Shown: positions 51,391 through 58,657 of the stretch, one piece after another
Numbering within the stretch: position 1 is the first letter of the stretch
Layout of the letters: the number at the start of each line of letters is the position of its first letter
From: Paraburkholderia tuberum STM678
GTDB taxonomy: Bacteria; Pseudomonadota; Gammaproteobacteria; Burkholderiales; Burkholderiaceae
Length of the DNA: 64,000 bases
Direction of reading: 5' to 3'
NCBI RefSeq assembly: GCF_902833905.1
Contig: NZ_CADFGP010000012.1
Location: 62,001-126,000 of the forward strand
Made by a program: the position numbers and the translations under genes
Notes under the pieces: model-generated
The model's database searches: none
The model's input: only the letters and a program-made list of their open reading frames with translations
Told to the model about the DNA's origin: nothing

Positions 51391-51693
51391 TTACACGGCG
51401 GAGTAATTGGCGCCCGACAGGATAGGGTCGACTTTCAGCTTCAGCGGCAGCACGACGCCTGGGCCGATCGAACCGATGTCATTGAGCGCTGCGACGTTGA
51501 CGATTTGCTGCTGAGCCAGATTCTGAGTGACGTTGACGTTGACGTTGACGTTGGCGATGCCGGCAAGGCTGCCGAGACCACCAAGGCCCGAAGGCATGGG
51601 CACGTTGCTGCCGGTGCCGCCGGCGATCCCGGACATGGCCCGGCGGTCGAGTTCGCGCGTGCCGGACAGATCGCGAATCATGAGGGATGACAT
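51391..51693 (-). CDS. Double-glycine leader peptide 3, Asn-Val repeat cargo
   Basis: A 100-residue precursor. Leader L-M-I-R-D-L-S-G-T-R-E-L-D-R-R-A-M-S-G-I-A-G-G from residue 4, then a glycine-rich start, I-A-N-V-N-V-N-V-N-V-T-Q-N-L-A-Q-Q-Q-I-V-N-V and a hydrophobic end. The alternating N-V and Q/N-rich cargo looks amyloid- or fibre-forming. It is preceded by peptide gene 4 with a 91-bp gap and may be cotranscribed. GGAG precedes ATG 51693. Confidence 0.7.
   Translation of the reverse strand: MSSLMIRDLSGTRELDRRAMSGIAGGTGSNVPMPSGLGGLGSLAGIANVNVNVNVTQNLAQQQIVNVAALNDIGSIGPGVVLPLKLKVDPILSGANYSAV
51529..51552. repeat. In-frame hexanucleotide tandem repeat in peptide gene 3
   Basis: GACGTT occurs four times in a row and encodes the N-V repeats. 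Slippage would add or remove two codons without a frameshift. Confidence 0.7.
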
Positions 51694-51784
51694 GGCGTTT
51701 CTCCAAAGACGTACGGAAAGCGGACATGAATGGCTCGCGGCGAAGCGACCCGCGGCTGCGGGCGCCTCGCCGCACCACGCACTA

Positions 51785-52051
51785 TTAGTGGTTGCTGTTG
51801 CTCGAATTGATATACGGCGAGAAGTCCGACGTGATGCCGGTGGCGAGCGCAACATCGTTGCCGTTGGCGTTCTGGAAGTTCAGTTCGTTACTGATCAGTT
51901 GCGTGGTGCTGGTGTTCTTGACGCTGGTCGGCGCATAGACCGGGGCGAAGCTGTAGTACTTGCTCGGGCCGAAGCCGCCGCGTACGGCTTGCATGGCTTT
52001 GCTGTCGAGTTGTTCGGTGACGGACAGGTCTTTGATCATCAGCGTTTTCAT
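51785..52051 (-). CDS. Double-glycine leader peptide 4
   Basis: An 88-residue precursor. Leader L-M-I-K-D-L-S-V-T-E-Q-L-D-S-K-A-M-Q-A-V-R-G-G from residue 4. The cargo has F-A-P-V-Y-A-P-T-S-V-K-N, S-T-T-Q-L-I-S-N-E-L-N and A-N-G-N-D, all shared with peptide 5 (58157), though they lie 6 kb apart on opposite strands. It has a sigma-54-type promoter and a hairpin at the start of the transcript. AGGAG precedes ATG 52051. Probably heads the 4-3-2 gene series. Confidence 0.75.
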   Translation of the reverse strand: MKTLMIKDLSVTEQLDSKAMQAVRGGFGPSKYYSFAPVYAPTSVKNTSTTQLISNELNFQNANGNDVALATGITSDFSPYINSSNSNH

Positions 52052-52095
52052 GGTGAGTCTCCTGAAAGAAGTGTTCGCAGTGTTGCGAGTGGTTT

Positions 52096-52114
52096 CGAGC
52101 AATTCGTTTGCTCG
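52096..52114 (-). promoter_or_regulatory. 5'-terminal hairpin in the peptide 4 leader RNA
   Basis: CGAGCAA (minus strand, 52114 downward) pairs with TTGCTCG around a 5-base loop. It begins one base after the predicted start point and 45 bases before the ATG. The same element precedes peptide 5. Confidence 0.6.
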
Positions 52115-52126
52115 GACATCACTAAC

Positions 52127-52141
52127 GCACAGGCTGTGCCA
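52127..52141 (-). promoter_or_regulatory. Sigma-54-type promoter of peptide gene 4
   Basis: Minus-strand TGGCACAGCCTGTGC, GG and GC 10 bases apart. Predicted start near 52115. Confidence 0.6.
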
Positions 52142-52484
52142 GTATTAATCAAGGATCCTGAGGAAATCGGCGAAGCCCAGTCGTATAAGGGTTTTGCGCG
52201 TGGAGGGACCACCGTGCCGGTCAGCTCGAAGCACGCTGACGCGCTCGGAGCGGTGGCCGCGGTCCGACATCGCGGCGGACCCTGTTGGATGGCGCACGAC
52301 ATTGCGCGAGCCAGCACGCGGCGCGGCGCGCGGCTCATGCCTGGTTTGCCTGGTTTGCGAAAGCGCGGACCGGGAGCTAGTATCGAAACGGCACATGTAA
52401 CTGGATACGACAGGTTTTCTATCGACCCGCGTGGCGTCGGTCGCATGCGACACGGTCCAGCGGCAACGGCGGTGCTTCGCACAA
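52142..52484. other. Divergent region between peptide 4 and the kinase gene
   Basis: No gene or repeat recognised. It should contain the kinase promoter and, if the sigma-54 call is right, upstream activator sites for peptide gene 4. Confidence 0.4.
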
Positions 52485-54575
52485 ATGGCTAGCCTTGCGC
52501 GTGTGATTCTCGACTTCCAGAGCGGCGAGCTATCGCGTGACGAGTTCGTCGCGCAGCTCGACAGCGCGTTGGCGACCGAGCAACTCGGTCCGACGCGGCT
52601 GCTGGAGACGCTGTACGCCGCGCATCATCGGTCGCCGTTGCCCGACGATCTCTACCTGGAAGTGCGGCGGCGCATCGAGTTGCTGCGCGTGTCGAACGTC
52701 GCGGCGGGTGGCGAGGAAACCGGCATCCAGACCACGGTCGATCTACCGTCGCTGCGTTCGTCGAGCGCTGGGAGTGCGGGCGCCGCGAGTACTGCCGGCA
52801 GCGCCGCGCACGAGACCATCAAAGGCATCGGCGATACGCTGAACAACCGCTTCGTGCTCGAGGAGTGCCTTGGCGTGGGCGGCATGGGCACCGTGTACAA
52901 GGCGCTCGATCTGCGCAAGCTCGAAGCGTCGGATCGCAAGCCCTATCTCGCGATCAAGGTGCTGAACGTCCAGTTTCGCGGCAATCCGAATTCGCTGGTC
53001 GCGCTGCAGCGCGAGGCGCGCAAGGCGCAGGTACTCGCGCATCGCAACATCATCACCGTCTACGACTTCGACCGCGACGGGCCGATCGTCTATCTGACGA
53101 TGGAGTACCTGAGCGGCAAGCCCCTGAGCCAGCTGCTGCGCACGCCGGGCTATCAGGGCATGCCGGTGCGGGCCGCGCTGCCGATCGTGCGCGGCATGTG
53201 CGCGGCGCTCGCCTACGCGCACGAGCGCGGCTTCGTCCATTGCGATTTCAAACCCGCGAACGTGTTTTTGACCACGAATGCCGAAGTGAAAGTGATCGAC
53301 TTCGGCATCGCGCGCGTATTCCAGCGGCCTGAAGAGGAGAGCGACGCGACGGTGTTCGATCCCGGCAGTCTCGGCGCGTTGACGCCGGCCTATGCGAGCC
53401 CGGAGATGATCGAGCATCGCGAGCCGGACCCGCGCGACGATATCTACGCGCTTGGCTGCATCACGTACGAGCTGTTGACGGGACATCATCCGTTCGATCG
53501 CCTGTCGGCCACGCAGGCGCGCAATGCCGATTTCAAGCCGCAGCGTCCGGCGAATCTCGATGCGCGACAGTGGCGCGCGTTGCGTGCCGCGTTGTCGTTC
53601 GATCGCAATACGCGGATGCCGAGCGTCGTGCGCTTTATCGCCGAGTTCGACAATGAAGCGCGCGCGGAGAAGTCCGGGACGCTCGCGTGGGTAGGGCTCG
53701 CAGGCCTCGCCGTCGTGTGCGCGGTCACCGTGGGCGTGTTCGCTTTTCGCTCGGGGTCCAGCCGGCACCAAGCCGCGCCAACCGAGGCGGCGCGATCGCA
53801 GGGCGATCAGGTCGATCGGGCGGCTGGGGCGTCCGCTGTCGCGCCTGCAACGAATCTCGCGCAGACAACGCCGGCGCCCGCGCCGAAGCCCGCGTTGACG
53901 CTCGCCGCGATCACGCCCACGCTTGCCCAGGTGCCCTGTTCGGCTCTATCGGGCGCGGTGCAGGACCACGCACTGACGGTACGCGGTTTCCTGTCGCAGC
54001 GATACGGTGCCGCGCATCTGAAGGAGACGTTGGCGGCGCTGCCTGGCGTCGATACGGTTTCGCTAGACGTGCGGCCGCTCGCCGACGATAAATGCGACTT
54101 CGTCAAAACGCTCGCGCCGTTTCTGGTGCGCAACTGGCAGGCGGGGCGCGTGGCGTCGCTGCAGATGCGTCCGCCAAGCGGTTTTCTGACCGAGAACGAC
54201 TCGCTGGTGGTCGACCTGAAAGCGCCGCCGTTCGATTCCTTTGCGACCGTCGACTACTACCAGCTAGACGGCCACGTCGTGCACATGGTGCCCAGTCGTC
54301 TGTGGCCGGACAATCAGATGCAGGCGAACGGCGGTCCGTACACGATCGGCAGCAATGCGGGCGATTGGACCGTATCGAAGCCGTTCGGCTCGGAAATGGT
54401 GGTGCTGGTGGTGACGCCGGTGCCGCTGTTCGACAAGCTGCGCCCGGAAAGCGAAGCGCGCGCTGTTTATCTGCGCGCGCTCGAGACCCGGCTCAAGCAG
54501 ATTGGCGGTCAATACGGGCAGGATCGCCTGTTGGCGGACTTCGCCCCGATTACGACCAAACCCGCGACGCGATGA
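52485..54575 (+). CDS. Membrane Ser/Thr protein kinase with C-terminal extracytoplasmic domain
   Basis: A 696-residue Hanks-type kinase. The kinase domain spans about 122-390: G-V-G-G-M-G-T-V-Y, Lys158 (L-A-I-K), Glu177, catalytic loop His252-Cys253-Asp254 (H-C-D-F-K-P-A-N), D272-F-G. The usual Arg before the catalytic Asp is Cys, a non-RD kinase. One membrane helix at about 400-421, a proline/alanine linker, and a C-terminal domain (about 560-690) with F-L-T-E-N-D-S-L-V-V-D-L resembling DUF4384. Start ATG 52485. Likely phosphorylates proteins read by the FHA protein at 60.4 kb. Convergent with the caspase-SUMF1 gene. Confidence 0.88.
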   Translation: MASLARVILDFQSGELSRDEFVAQLDSALATEQLGPTRLLETLYAAHHRSPLPDDLYLEVRRRIELLRVSNVAAGGEETGIQTTVDLPSLRSSSAGSAGAASTAGSAAHETIKGIGDTLNNRFVLEECLGVGGMGTVYKALDLRKLEASDRKPYLAIKVLNVQFRGNPNSLVALQREARKAQVLAHRNIITVYDFDRDGPIVYLTMEYLSGKPLSQLLRTPGYQGMPVRAALPIVRGMCAALAYAHERGFVHCDFKPANVFLTTNAEVKVIDFGIARVFQRPEEESDATVFDPGSLGALTPAYASPEMIEHREPDPRDDIYALGCITYELLTGHHPFDRLSATQARNADFKPQRPANLDARQWRALRAALSFDRNTRMPSVVRFIAEFDNEARAEKSGTLAWVGLAGLAVVCAVTVGVFAFRSGSSRHQAAPTEAARSQGDQVDRAAGASAVAPATNLAQTTPAPAPKPALTLAAITPTLAQVPCSALSGAVQDHALTVRGFLSQRYGAAHLKETLAALPGVDTVSLDVRPLADDKCDFVKTLAPFLVRNWQAGRVASLQMRPPSGFLTENDSLVVDLKAPPFDSFATVDYYQLDGHVVHMVPSRLWPDNQMQANGGPYTIGSNAGDWTVSKPFGSEMVVLVVTPVPLFDKLRPESEARAVYLRALETRLKQIGGQYGQDRLLADFAPITTKPATR

Positions 54576-54603
54576 TCCGTCAGGGAGCCAATCGACACGG
54601 CTT

Positions 54604-56604
54604 TTAGTGCAGATCCTTGACGACGCGAAAACCGTTCTGCGATTGGCGCACGCCCGCGCTGTATTTGAAGCGCGTCGCGCTGAGCATGTAGTCGCCGCCT
54701 TCGCGCCATGAGCCGCCGCGAATCGCGCGCATCTCGCAGCCGGGCGAGTCCCACGCGTGGCCATCGACGGGCGCGCCCTGATAGGTGTTGTGCCAGCAGT
54801 CGGCGGTCCACTCCCAGACGCCGCCGTTCATGTCGTACAGACCCAGCGGATTCGCGGCGAACGTGCCGACGTTTTCCGGGCCTTCCTTGTGCCACGGGTC
54901 GCCGCAGTCCTTGCAATTGGCGTTGCCCTTGCGCATCTGCTCGCCCCACCAGTACGCGGTCGTGGTGCCGGCGCGGTCCGCGTATTCCCATTCGGCTTCG
55001 GTCGGCAGACGGTACGGTTTGCCGGTCGTTTTGGCGAGCCACTTGACGTACTGCTGCGCGTCGTCCCAACTGAGATCGCGCGCGGGTGCGGTCTTGATGC
55101 TATTGCTCTCCGGCGTCAGCTTCTGGCAGGCGCCCGCGGCGACGCACGCGTTCCATTGCTCGACCGTCACGGGGAATTTACCGATCGCGAAGGGCGCGCC
55201 GATGCTCACGTGATGCACGGGCTTTTCCGACGGATCGTCGGTATTGCTGCCCATTGCGAACGAGCCGGCGGGTACCGCGACCATGACCGGACAGGCCGCG
55301 CAGTCGCGGATTTCACCGGCCGTCGGTGGATGGGCGACGGTCTTTTCGGCGAATGGCGCGGCAGCGGGGCGCGGCGGCGGCGCGGCTGCGCTGGCTTGCG
55401 TCGCGGGATGCATGACCTGGGCAGGCGGCGTGGGTGGCGCGACGTGACCGCTCTGCGTCGCGGGCGCGGCTGGCGGTGCAGCCGGCGCGGCACTCACCGC
55501 GGGAGTCGATGCCGCCGCGCGCAATCGATCGATACGCGCATGCGCGAGTGTGGCGAAGCGGCCATTCGGATAGGCCTTCAGATAAGCCTCGTAATCGGCT
55601 GGGTAGTTGCTGTCCTTGATCGAATCCCAGAACGTGATTTCGTATTGTTCGCCGCTTTCCTTGGGCATGATGCCGCGACTGCGCGGCGTGATGGCGCGAC
55701 GCTCTGACGTATTCGACGACTCGATAGCGCCTTCGCCACTTGTGGGAATGGATGACCGCGCGACAGAGAGCCAGGGTTGCTGCGTTCCGCGTGTAGCGGC
55801 GCGTACTTCGGCGCCGACCTGTCGGAACAGCGCGGCGAGCGATCGAGACGATGCGTCGGCGTCGTTGAGCGCTTGCAGCAAGGCATCGGTATAGACGCCA
55901 TGCCGCGGACCGTCCGCCGCGAAACCGCCCGGTGCGGTTGCATAGGCAATCACGGTGTTGGCAGCGATCCTCGGTTTATCGATCGCAACCGCGGCGGGGG
56001 CAAATGGATTGTCGAGGCACGTATCGAGAATCACGAGATTGAGCCGGCCGGCACGGGCGGATTGCATCGCATGCAAAACGGTATTCAGATCGACGCCGTT
56101 ATTCAGTAGCGACACCGGCGCGCGGATATCGCCTCGCGCATCGAGTCCCACCGGCAAAAGCAGCGTTTGTGCGCCTACCTGCATGCCGTGTCCGGCGAAA
56201 TAGAACACTCCGATATCGCCTGTTTGCAATCGTCGTTGAAATTCGTCGATGGCCGCGCGCATTTGCGGCGGCGTAGCATTCGTGCGCGTGATGACTTCGA
56301 AGCCACGCGCACGGAGCGCAGCGCCGATCGATTCGGCGTCGCGCGGCGCGTTGGCGCGGATCGGGTTAGTGGCGTCACCGTACTCGCCATTTCCGATCAC
56401 GAGCGCGACACGCCGCGAATGCGTGTCGTCGCGTGACGAAGCAAAGGGTGAAAGGAGCAAAGCGGTGTCCGCCGGCCGCGCCGGATGACTCGCTACCCAA
56501 GCCGGGCTCGGCTCGATGCTTTCACGTTGCGTCGCGGCACCGGCACCGTCCCACTGCGCCTGGATTGCCCCAACCATGCACACCAGCAGGAATCGTCGCC
56601 ACAT
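54604..56604 (-). CDS. Exported caspase-like (C14) and SUMF1-domain fusion protein
   Basis: A 666-residue protein starting [20 protein letters not shown] with a short signal. Residues 63-310 form a caspase domain with His139 (F-A-G-H-G-M-Q) and Cys196 (L-D-T-C-L-D-N-P-F). A Pro/Ala-rich linker (about 385-430) leads to a SUMF1/FGE-like domain (about 430-664) with [23 protein letters not shown] and R-G-G-S-W-R. The cysteine pair that follows G-G-S in true FGE enzymes is absent, so it probably binds ligands or proteins without oxidising them. It may process or sense the exported peptides; this is inference. Confidence 0.85.
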   Translation of the reverse strand: MWRRFLLVCMVGAIQAQWDGAGAATQRESIEPSPAWVASHPARPADTALLLSPFASSRDDTHSRRVALVIGNGEYGDATNPIRANAPRDAESIGAALRARGFEVITRTNATPPQMRAAIDEFQRRLQTGDIGVFYFAGHGMQVGAQTLLLPVGLDARGDIRAPVSLLNNGVDLNTVLHAMQSARAGRLNLVILDTCLDNPFAPAAVAIDKPRIAANTVIAYATAPGGFAADGPRHGVYTDALLQALNDADASSRSLAALFRQVGAEVRAATRGTQQPWLSVARSSIPTSGEGAIESSNTSERRAITPRSRGIMPKESGEQYEITFWDSIKDSNYPADYEAYLKAYPNGRFATLAHARIDRLRAAASTPAVSAAPAAPPAAPATQSGHVAPPTPPAQVMHPATQASAAAPPPRPAAAPFAEKTVAHPPTAGEIRDCAACPVMVAVPAGSFAMGSNTDDPSEKPVHHVSIGAPFAIGKFPVTVEQWNACVAAGACQKLTPESNSIKTAPARDLSWDDAQQYVKWLAKTTGKPYRLPTEAEWEYADRAGTTTAYWWGEQMRKGNANCKDCGDPWHKEGPENVGTFAANPLGLYDMNGGVWEWTADCWHNTYQGAPVDGHAWDSPGCEMRAIRGGSWREGGDYMLSATRFKYSAGVRQSQNGFRVVKDLH

Positions 56605-56917
56605 CTTTATATCCCGTTTGTACCGGACAGAGTTCAGGCATTCGTGCACCAGGCTCGCGCTGCCCGCGCTCTTTATTAACGATAGCACGCGCTTTGCGTC
56701 ACAACTGTCCGGGAGTCCTTAACGCGTCATACGGTTAACGAGCATTGCGTATCTTTTTGGCAAGTTACGTCCTAAGCTGATTCAGAAAGTCACGTCACTC
56801 GGTCGTTTTAACTAGGTGGGCTGCCTGCCGGTTTCGACCCGCGACATGCCGCTCGAACACCCGGATTGTCATCGATAGCCGGGCCCCAGCCATGACTCCT
56901 GTTCGGGAGAGTGCGCT
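56605..56917. other. Divergent intergenic region
   Basis: 313 bp between the caspase-SUMF1 gene and the first DUF4399 gene. The left part is locally AT-rich (56690-56770). No gene, repeat or clear promoter recognised. Confidence 0.4.
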
Positions 56918-57421
56918 ATGCGAAGAACCCGTGTTTCCTTTCTTTTCGGCAGTCGTGATCCGGCGCAAGCGCGTCGCGGCGGATTACGCGCGGCGGTGTG
57001 CGCGACGCTCGTCGCGGTCTGCCTCGGTATCGGCACTGGCGGCATTGCGCGCGCCGAGCAGACGCCGTCTCCGCCGGGGGCCGAGGAGTACATCATCTGG
57101 CCGTCGGATGGTGCGGTGATTCACGGCGGAAAGTTGTGGGTGCGCATGGGGCTGCGCAATATGGGCGTGTGTCCGAAGGGCGTCGCGTTTCCGAATACCG
57201 GCCACCATCATCTTCTGATCGACACGGATTTGCCCGCGCTCGATCAGGAGATTCCATCGGATCGCCAGCACCTGCATTTCGGCGCGGGCGAAACCGACGC
57301 GCGCATCGAGTTGCCGCCCGGCAAGCACACGCTGCAGCTGATTCTCGGCGACCATAATCACGTGCCGCACGTACCGCCCGTGTATTCGAAGAAGATCACC
57401 ATCACCGTGCTAAAGAACTAA
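56918..57421 (+). CDS. DUF4399 exported protein, copy 1
   Basis: A 167-residue protein with a long basic n-region and signal helix (A-T-L-V-A-V-C-L-G-I-G-T) ending near A-R-A. The DUF4399 domain has I-W-P-S-D-G-A-V-I, N-T-G-H-H-H-L-L-I-D-T-D, L-H-F-G-A-G-E-T and P-P-G-K-H-T-L-Q-L. The His cluster suggests metal binding. GGGAGAG precedes the ATG. A close paralogue follows 46 bp later. Confidence 0.85.
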   Translation: MRRTRVSFLFGSRDPAQARRGGLRAAVCATLVAVCLGIGTGGIARAEQTPSPPGAEEYIIWPSDGAVIHGGKLWVRMGLRNMGVCPKGVAFPNTGHHHLLIDTDLPALDQEIPSDRQHLHFGAGETDARIELPPGKHTLQLILGDHNHVPHVPPVYSKKITITVLKN

Positions 57422-57467
57422 CGCGGTCCGTTCGTTCGAACCGGTCAAGCCGGAACGGAGAGTCCTG

Positions 57468-57905
57468 ATGAAGAAGATCATTGCGGCCGCGGCATTCGTC
57501 GCAGCGGCGCTGACGGTATCGACCGCGCCGCAGGGCGCGTGGGCAGCGACGCCGTCGCCGCCCGGCGCTTACGCGTATATCGGCTATCCGAACGATGGCC
57601 AGGTGGTGCCCGCCAATAAACCGTTTCGCGTGTGGTTCGGTCTGCGTTTCATGGGGGTCGCGCCGAAAGGCGTGAAGTACCCGAACACAGGCCACCATCA
57701 TCTTCTGATCGATACCGATCTGCCGCCGATGGATCAGGAGATACCCTCGGATCGCCATCATCTGCATTTCGGCGCGGGCGAAACGGAAACGATGATTTCA
57801 TTGCCGCCGGGCAAGCATACGCTGCAGCTGTTGATGGGCGACGACATGCATATGCCGCACAACCCGCCGGTCTATTCGAAGAAGATCACGGTGATCGCGC
57901 GCTGA
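57468..57905 (+). CDS. DUF4399 exported protein, copy 2
   Basis: A 145-residue paralogue of the preceding gene with a standard signal peptide (MKKIIAAAAFVAAALTVSTA...AWA). Same motifs: N-T-G-H-H-H-L-L-I-D-T-D, H-L-H-F-G-A-G-E-T and P-P-V-Y-S-K-K-I-T. Near-identical DNA over the His motif shows a fairly recent tandem duplication. Role in the peptide locus is unknown. Confidence 0.85.
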   Translation: MKKIIAAAAFVAAALTVSTAPQGAWAATPSPPGAYAYIGYPNDGQVVPANKPFRVWFGLRFMGVAPKGVKYPNTGHHHLLIDTDLPPMDQEIPSDRHHLHFGAGETETMISLPPGKHTLQLLMGDDMHMPHNPPVYSKKITVIAR

Positions 57906-57915
57906 CTGTCATCGA

Positions 57916-57948
57916 GCAGCCAACAATGTCGCGCGCGCTGTTGGCTGC
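57916..57948 (+). terminator. Hairpin after the DUF4399 pair
   Basis: GCAGCCAACA (57916-57925) pairs with TGTTGGCTGC (57939-57948). No T tract follows. Confidence 0.45.
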
Positions 57949-58064
57949 GATCCACCATTCACTCGTCTCGCTGTGCCGCTCGTCAGCGTCGGGACAGCGG
58001 GTGCGATCTTCCTGGCCTTTGCTACAAGGCGTTCAGGACGCGAATGACGAAAGCAAGGCACTCC

Positions 58065-58079
58065 TGGCATAGCCCATGC
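58065..58079 (+). promoter_or_regulatory. Sigma-54-type promoter of peptide gene 5
   Basis: TGGCATAGCCCATGC, GG and GC 10 bases apart; predicted start near 58091. Confidence 0.6.
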
Positions 58080-58091
58080 ATCAGTAGCGCC

Positions 58092-58110
58092 CGAGCAGAC
58101 AAGTTGCTCG
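58092..58110 (+). promoter_or_regulatory. 5'-terminal hairpin in the peptide 5 leader RNA
   Basis: CGAGCA (58092-58097) pairs with TGCTCG (58105-58110). It begins one base after the predicted start point and ends 46 bases before ATG 58157, the same geometry as for peptide 4. Confidence 0.6.
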
Positions 58111-58156
58111 AACCCGACGCACCACGATGCGCTTTCCCACTCCCAGGAGATTTGCC

Positions 58157-58435
58157 ATGAACACGCTGATGATCAAGGACCTGTCCAACACCGAACAACT
58201 CGACAGCAAGGCGATGAGCGCCGTGCGCGGTGGCAACGGCTACTATTCGATGCCGTCGTACCTCAGCTATGCGCCCGTCTATGCGCCGAGCAGCATCAAG
58301 AACGTCTCCACGACGCAGATGATCAACACGGAAATGAACATCCAGAGCGCTAACGGCAACGACTCGGCGCTAGTCAGCGGTACGGCCACCTACATCCAAC
58401 CGACCATTTACTCGAGCAACGTCAACAACGGGTAG
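58157..58435 (+). CDS. Double-glycine leader peptide 5
   Basis: A 92-residue precursor. Leader L-M-I-K-D-L-S-N-T-E-Q-L-D-S-K-A-M-S-A-V-R-G-G from residue 4. Cargo Y-A-P-V-Y-A-P-S-S-I-K-N, S-T-T-Q-M-I-N-T-E-M-N, A-N-G-N-D and a Ser/Asn-rich end, the paralogue of peptide 4. Lacks Cys. AGGAG precedes the ATG. Next downstream gene is the TolC-like exporter component. Confidence 0.78.
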   Translation: MNTLMIKDLSNTEQLDSKAMSAVRGGNGYYSMPSYLSYAPVYAPSSIKNVSTTQMINTEMNIQSANGNDSALVSGTATYIQPTIYSSNVNNG

Positions 58436-58443
58436 TGAGCGGC

Positions 58444-58472
58444 GCACACGCGGCCCGGGCGGCCGCGTGTGC
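58444..58472 (+). terminator. Strong hairpin after peptide gene 5
   Basis: GCACACGCGGCC (58444-58455) pairs with GGCCGCGTGTGC (58461-58472), a 12-bp perfect stem. There is no T tract, so it may protect the 3' end of an abundant short message and not act as a terminator. Confidence 0.55.
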
Positions 58473-58657
58473 GTGCCCCAACAGGCGCATCGCTCAAAAG
58501 ACCGCTAATCCAATCGTCCTTTCCACGCATCCTTCGCGTATCCGCCGCTCCCCGCATCGACTTTTCCGCCGCTTCATTGCCGAAGCCGCGCGGAAGCGGC
58601 TCGGGCTGAAAAACCGGGCATCTCGCGCGAAACAGGCGGGTGCAACTGGAGACCACC

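Noticed and set aside
51529..51552. Tandem repeat as a CRISPR-like array
   Set aside because: Six-base units without spacers and within a coding frame.
52291..52307. TGGCGC...TTGC near the kinase gene as another sigma-54 promoter
   Set aside because: GG and GC are separated by 11 bases instead of 10, a spacing not tolerated by sigma-54.
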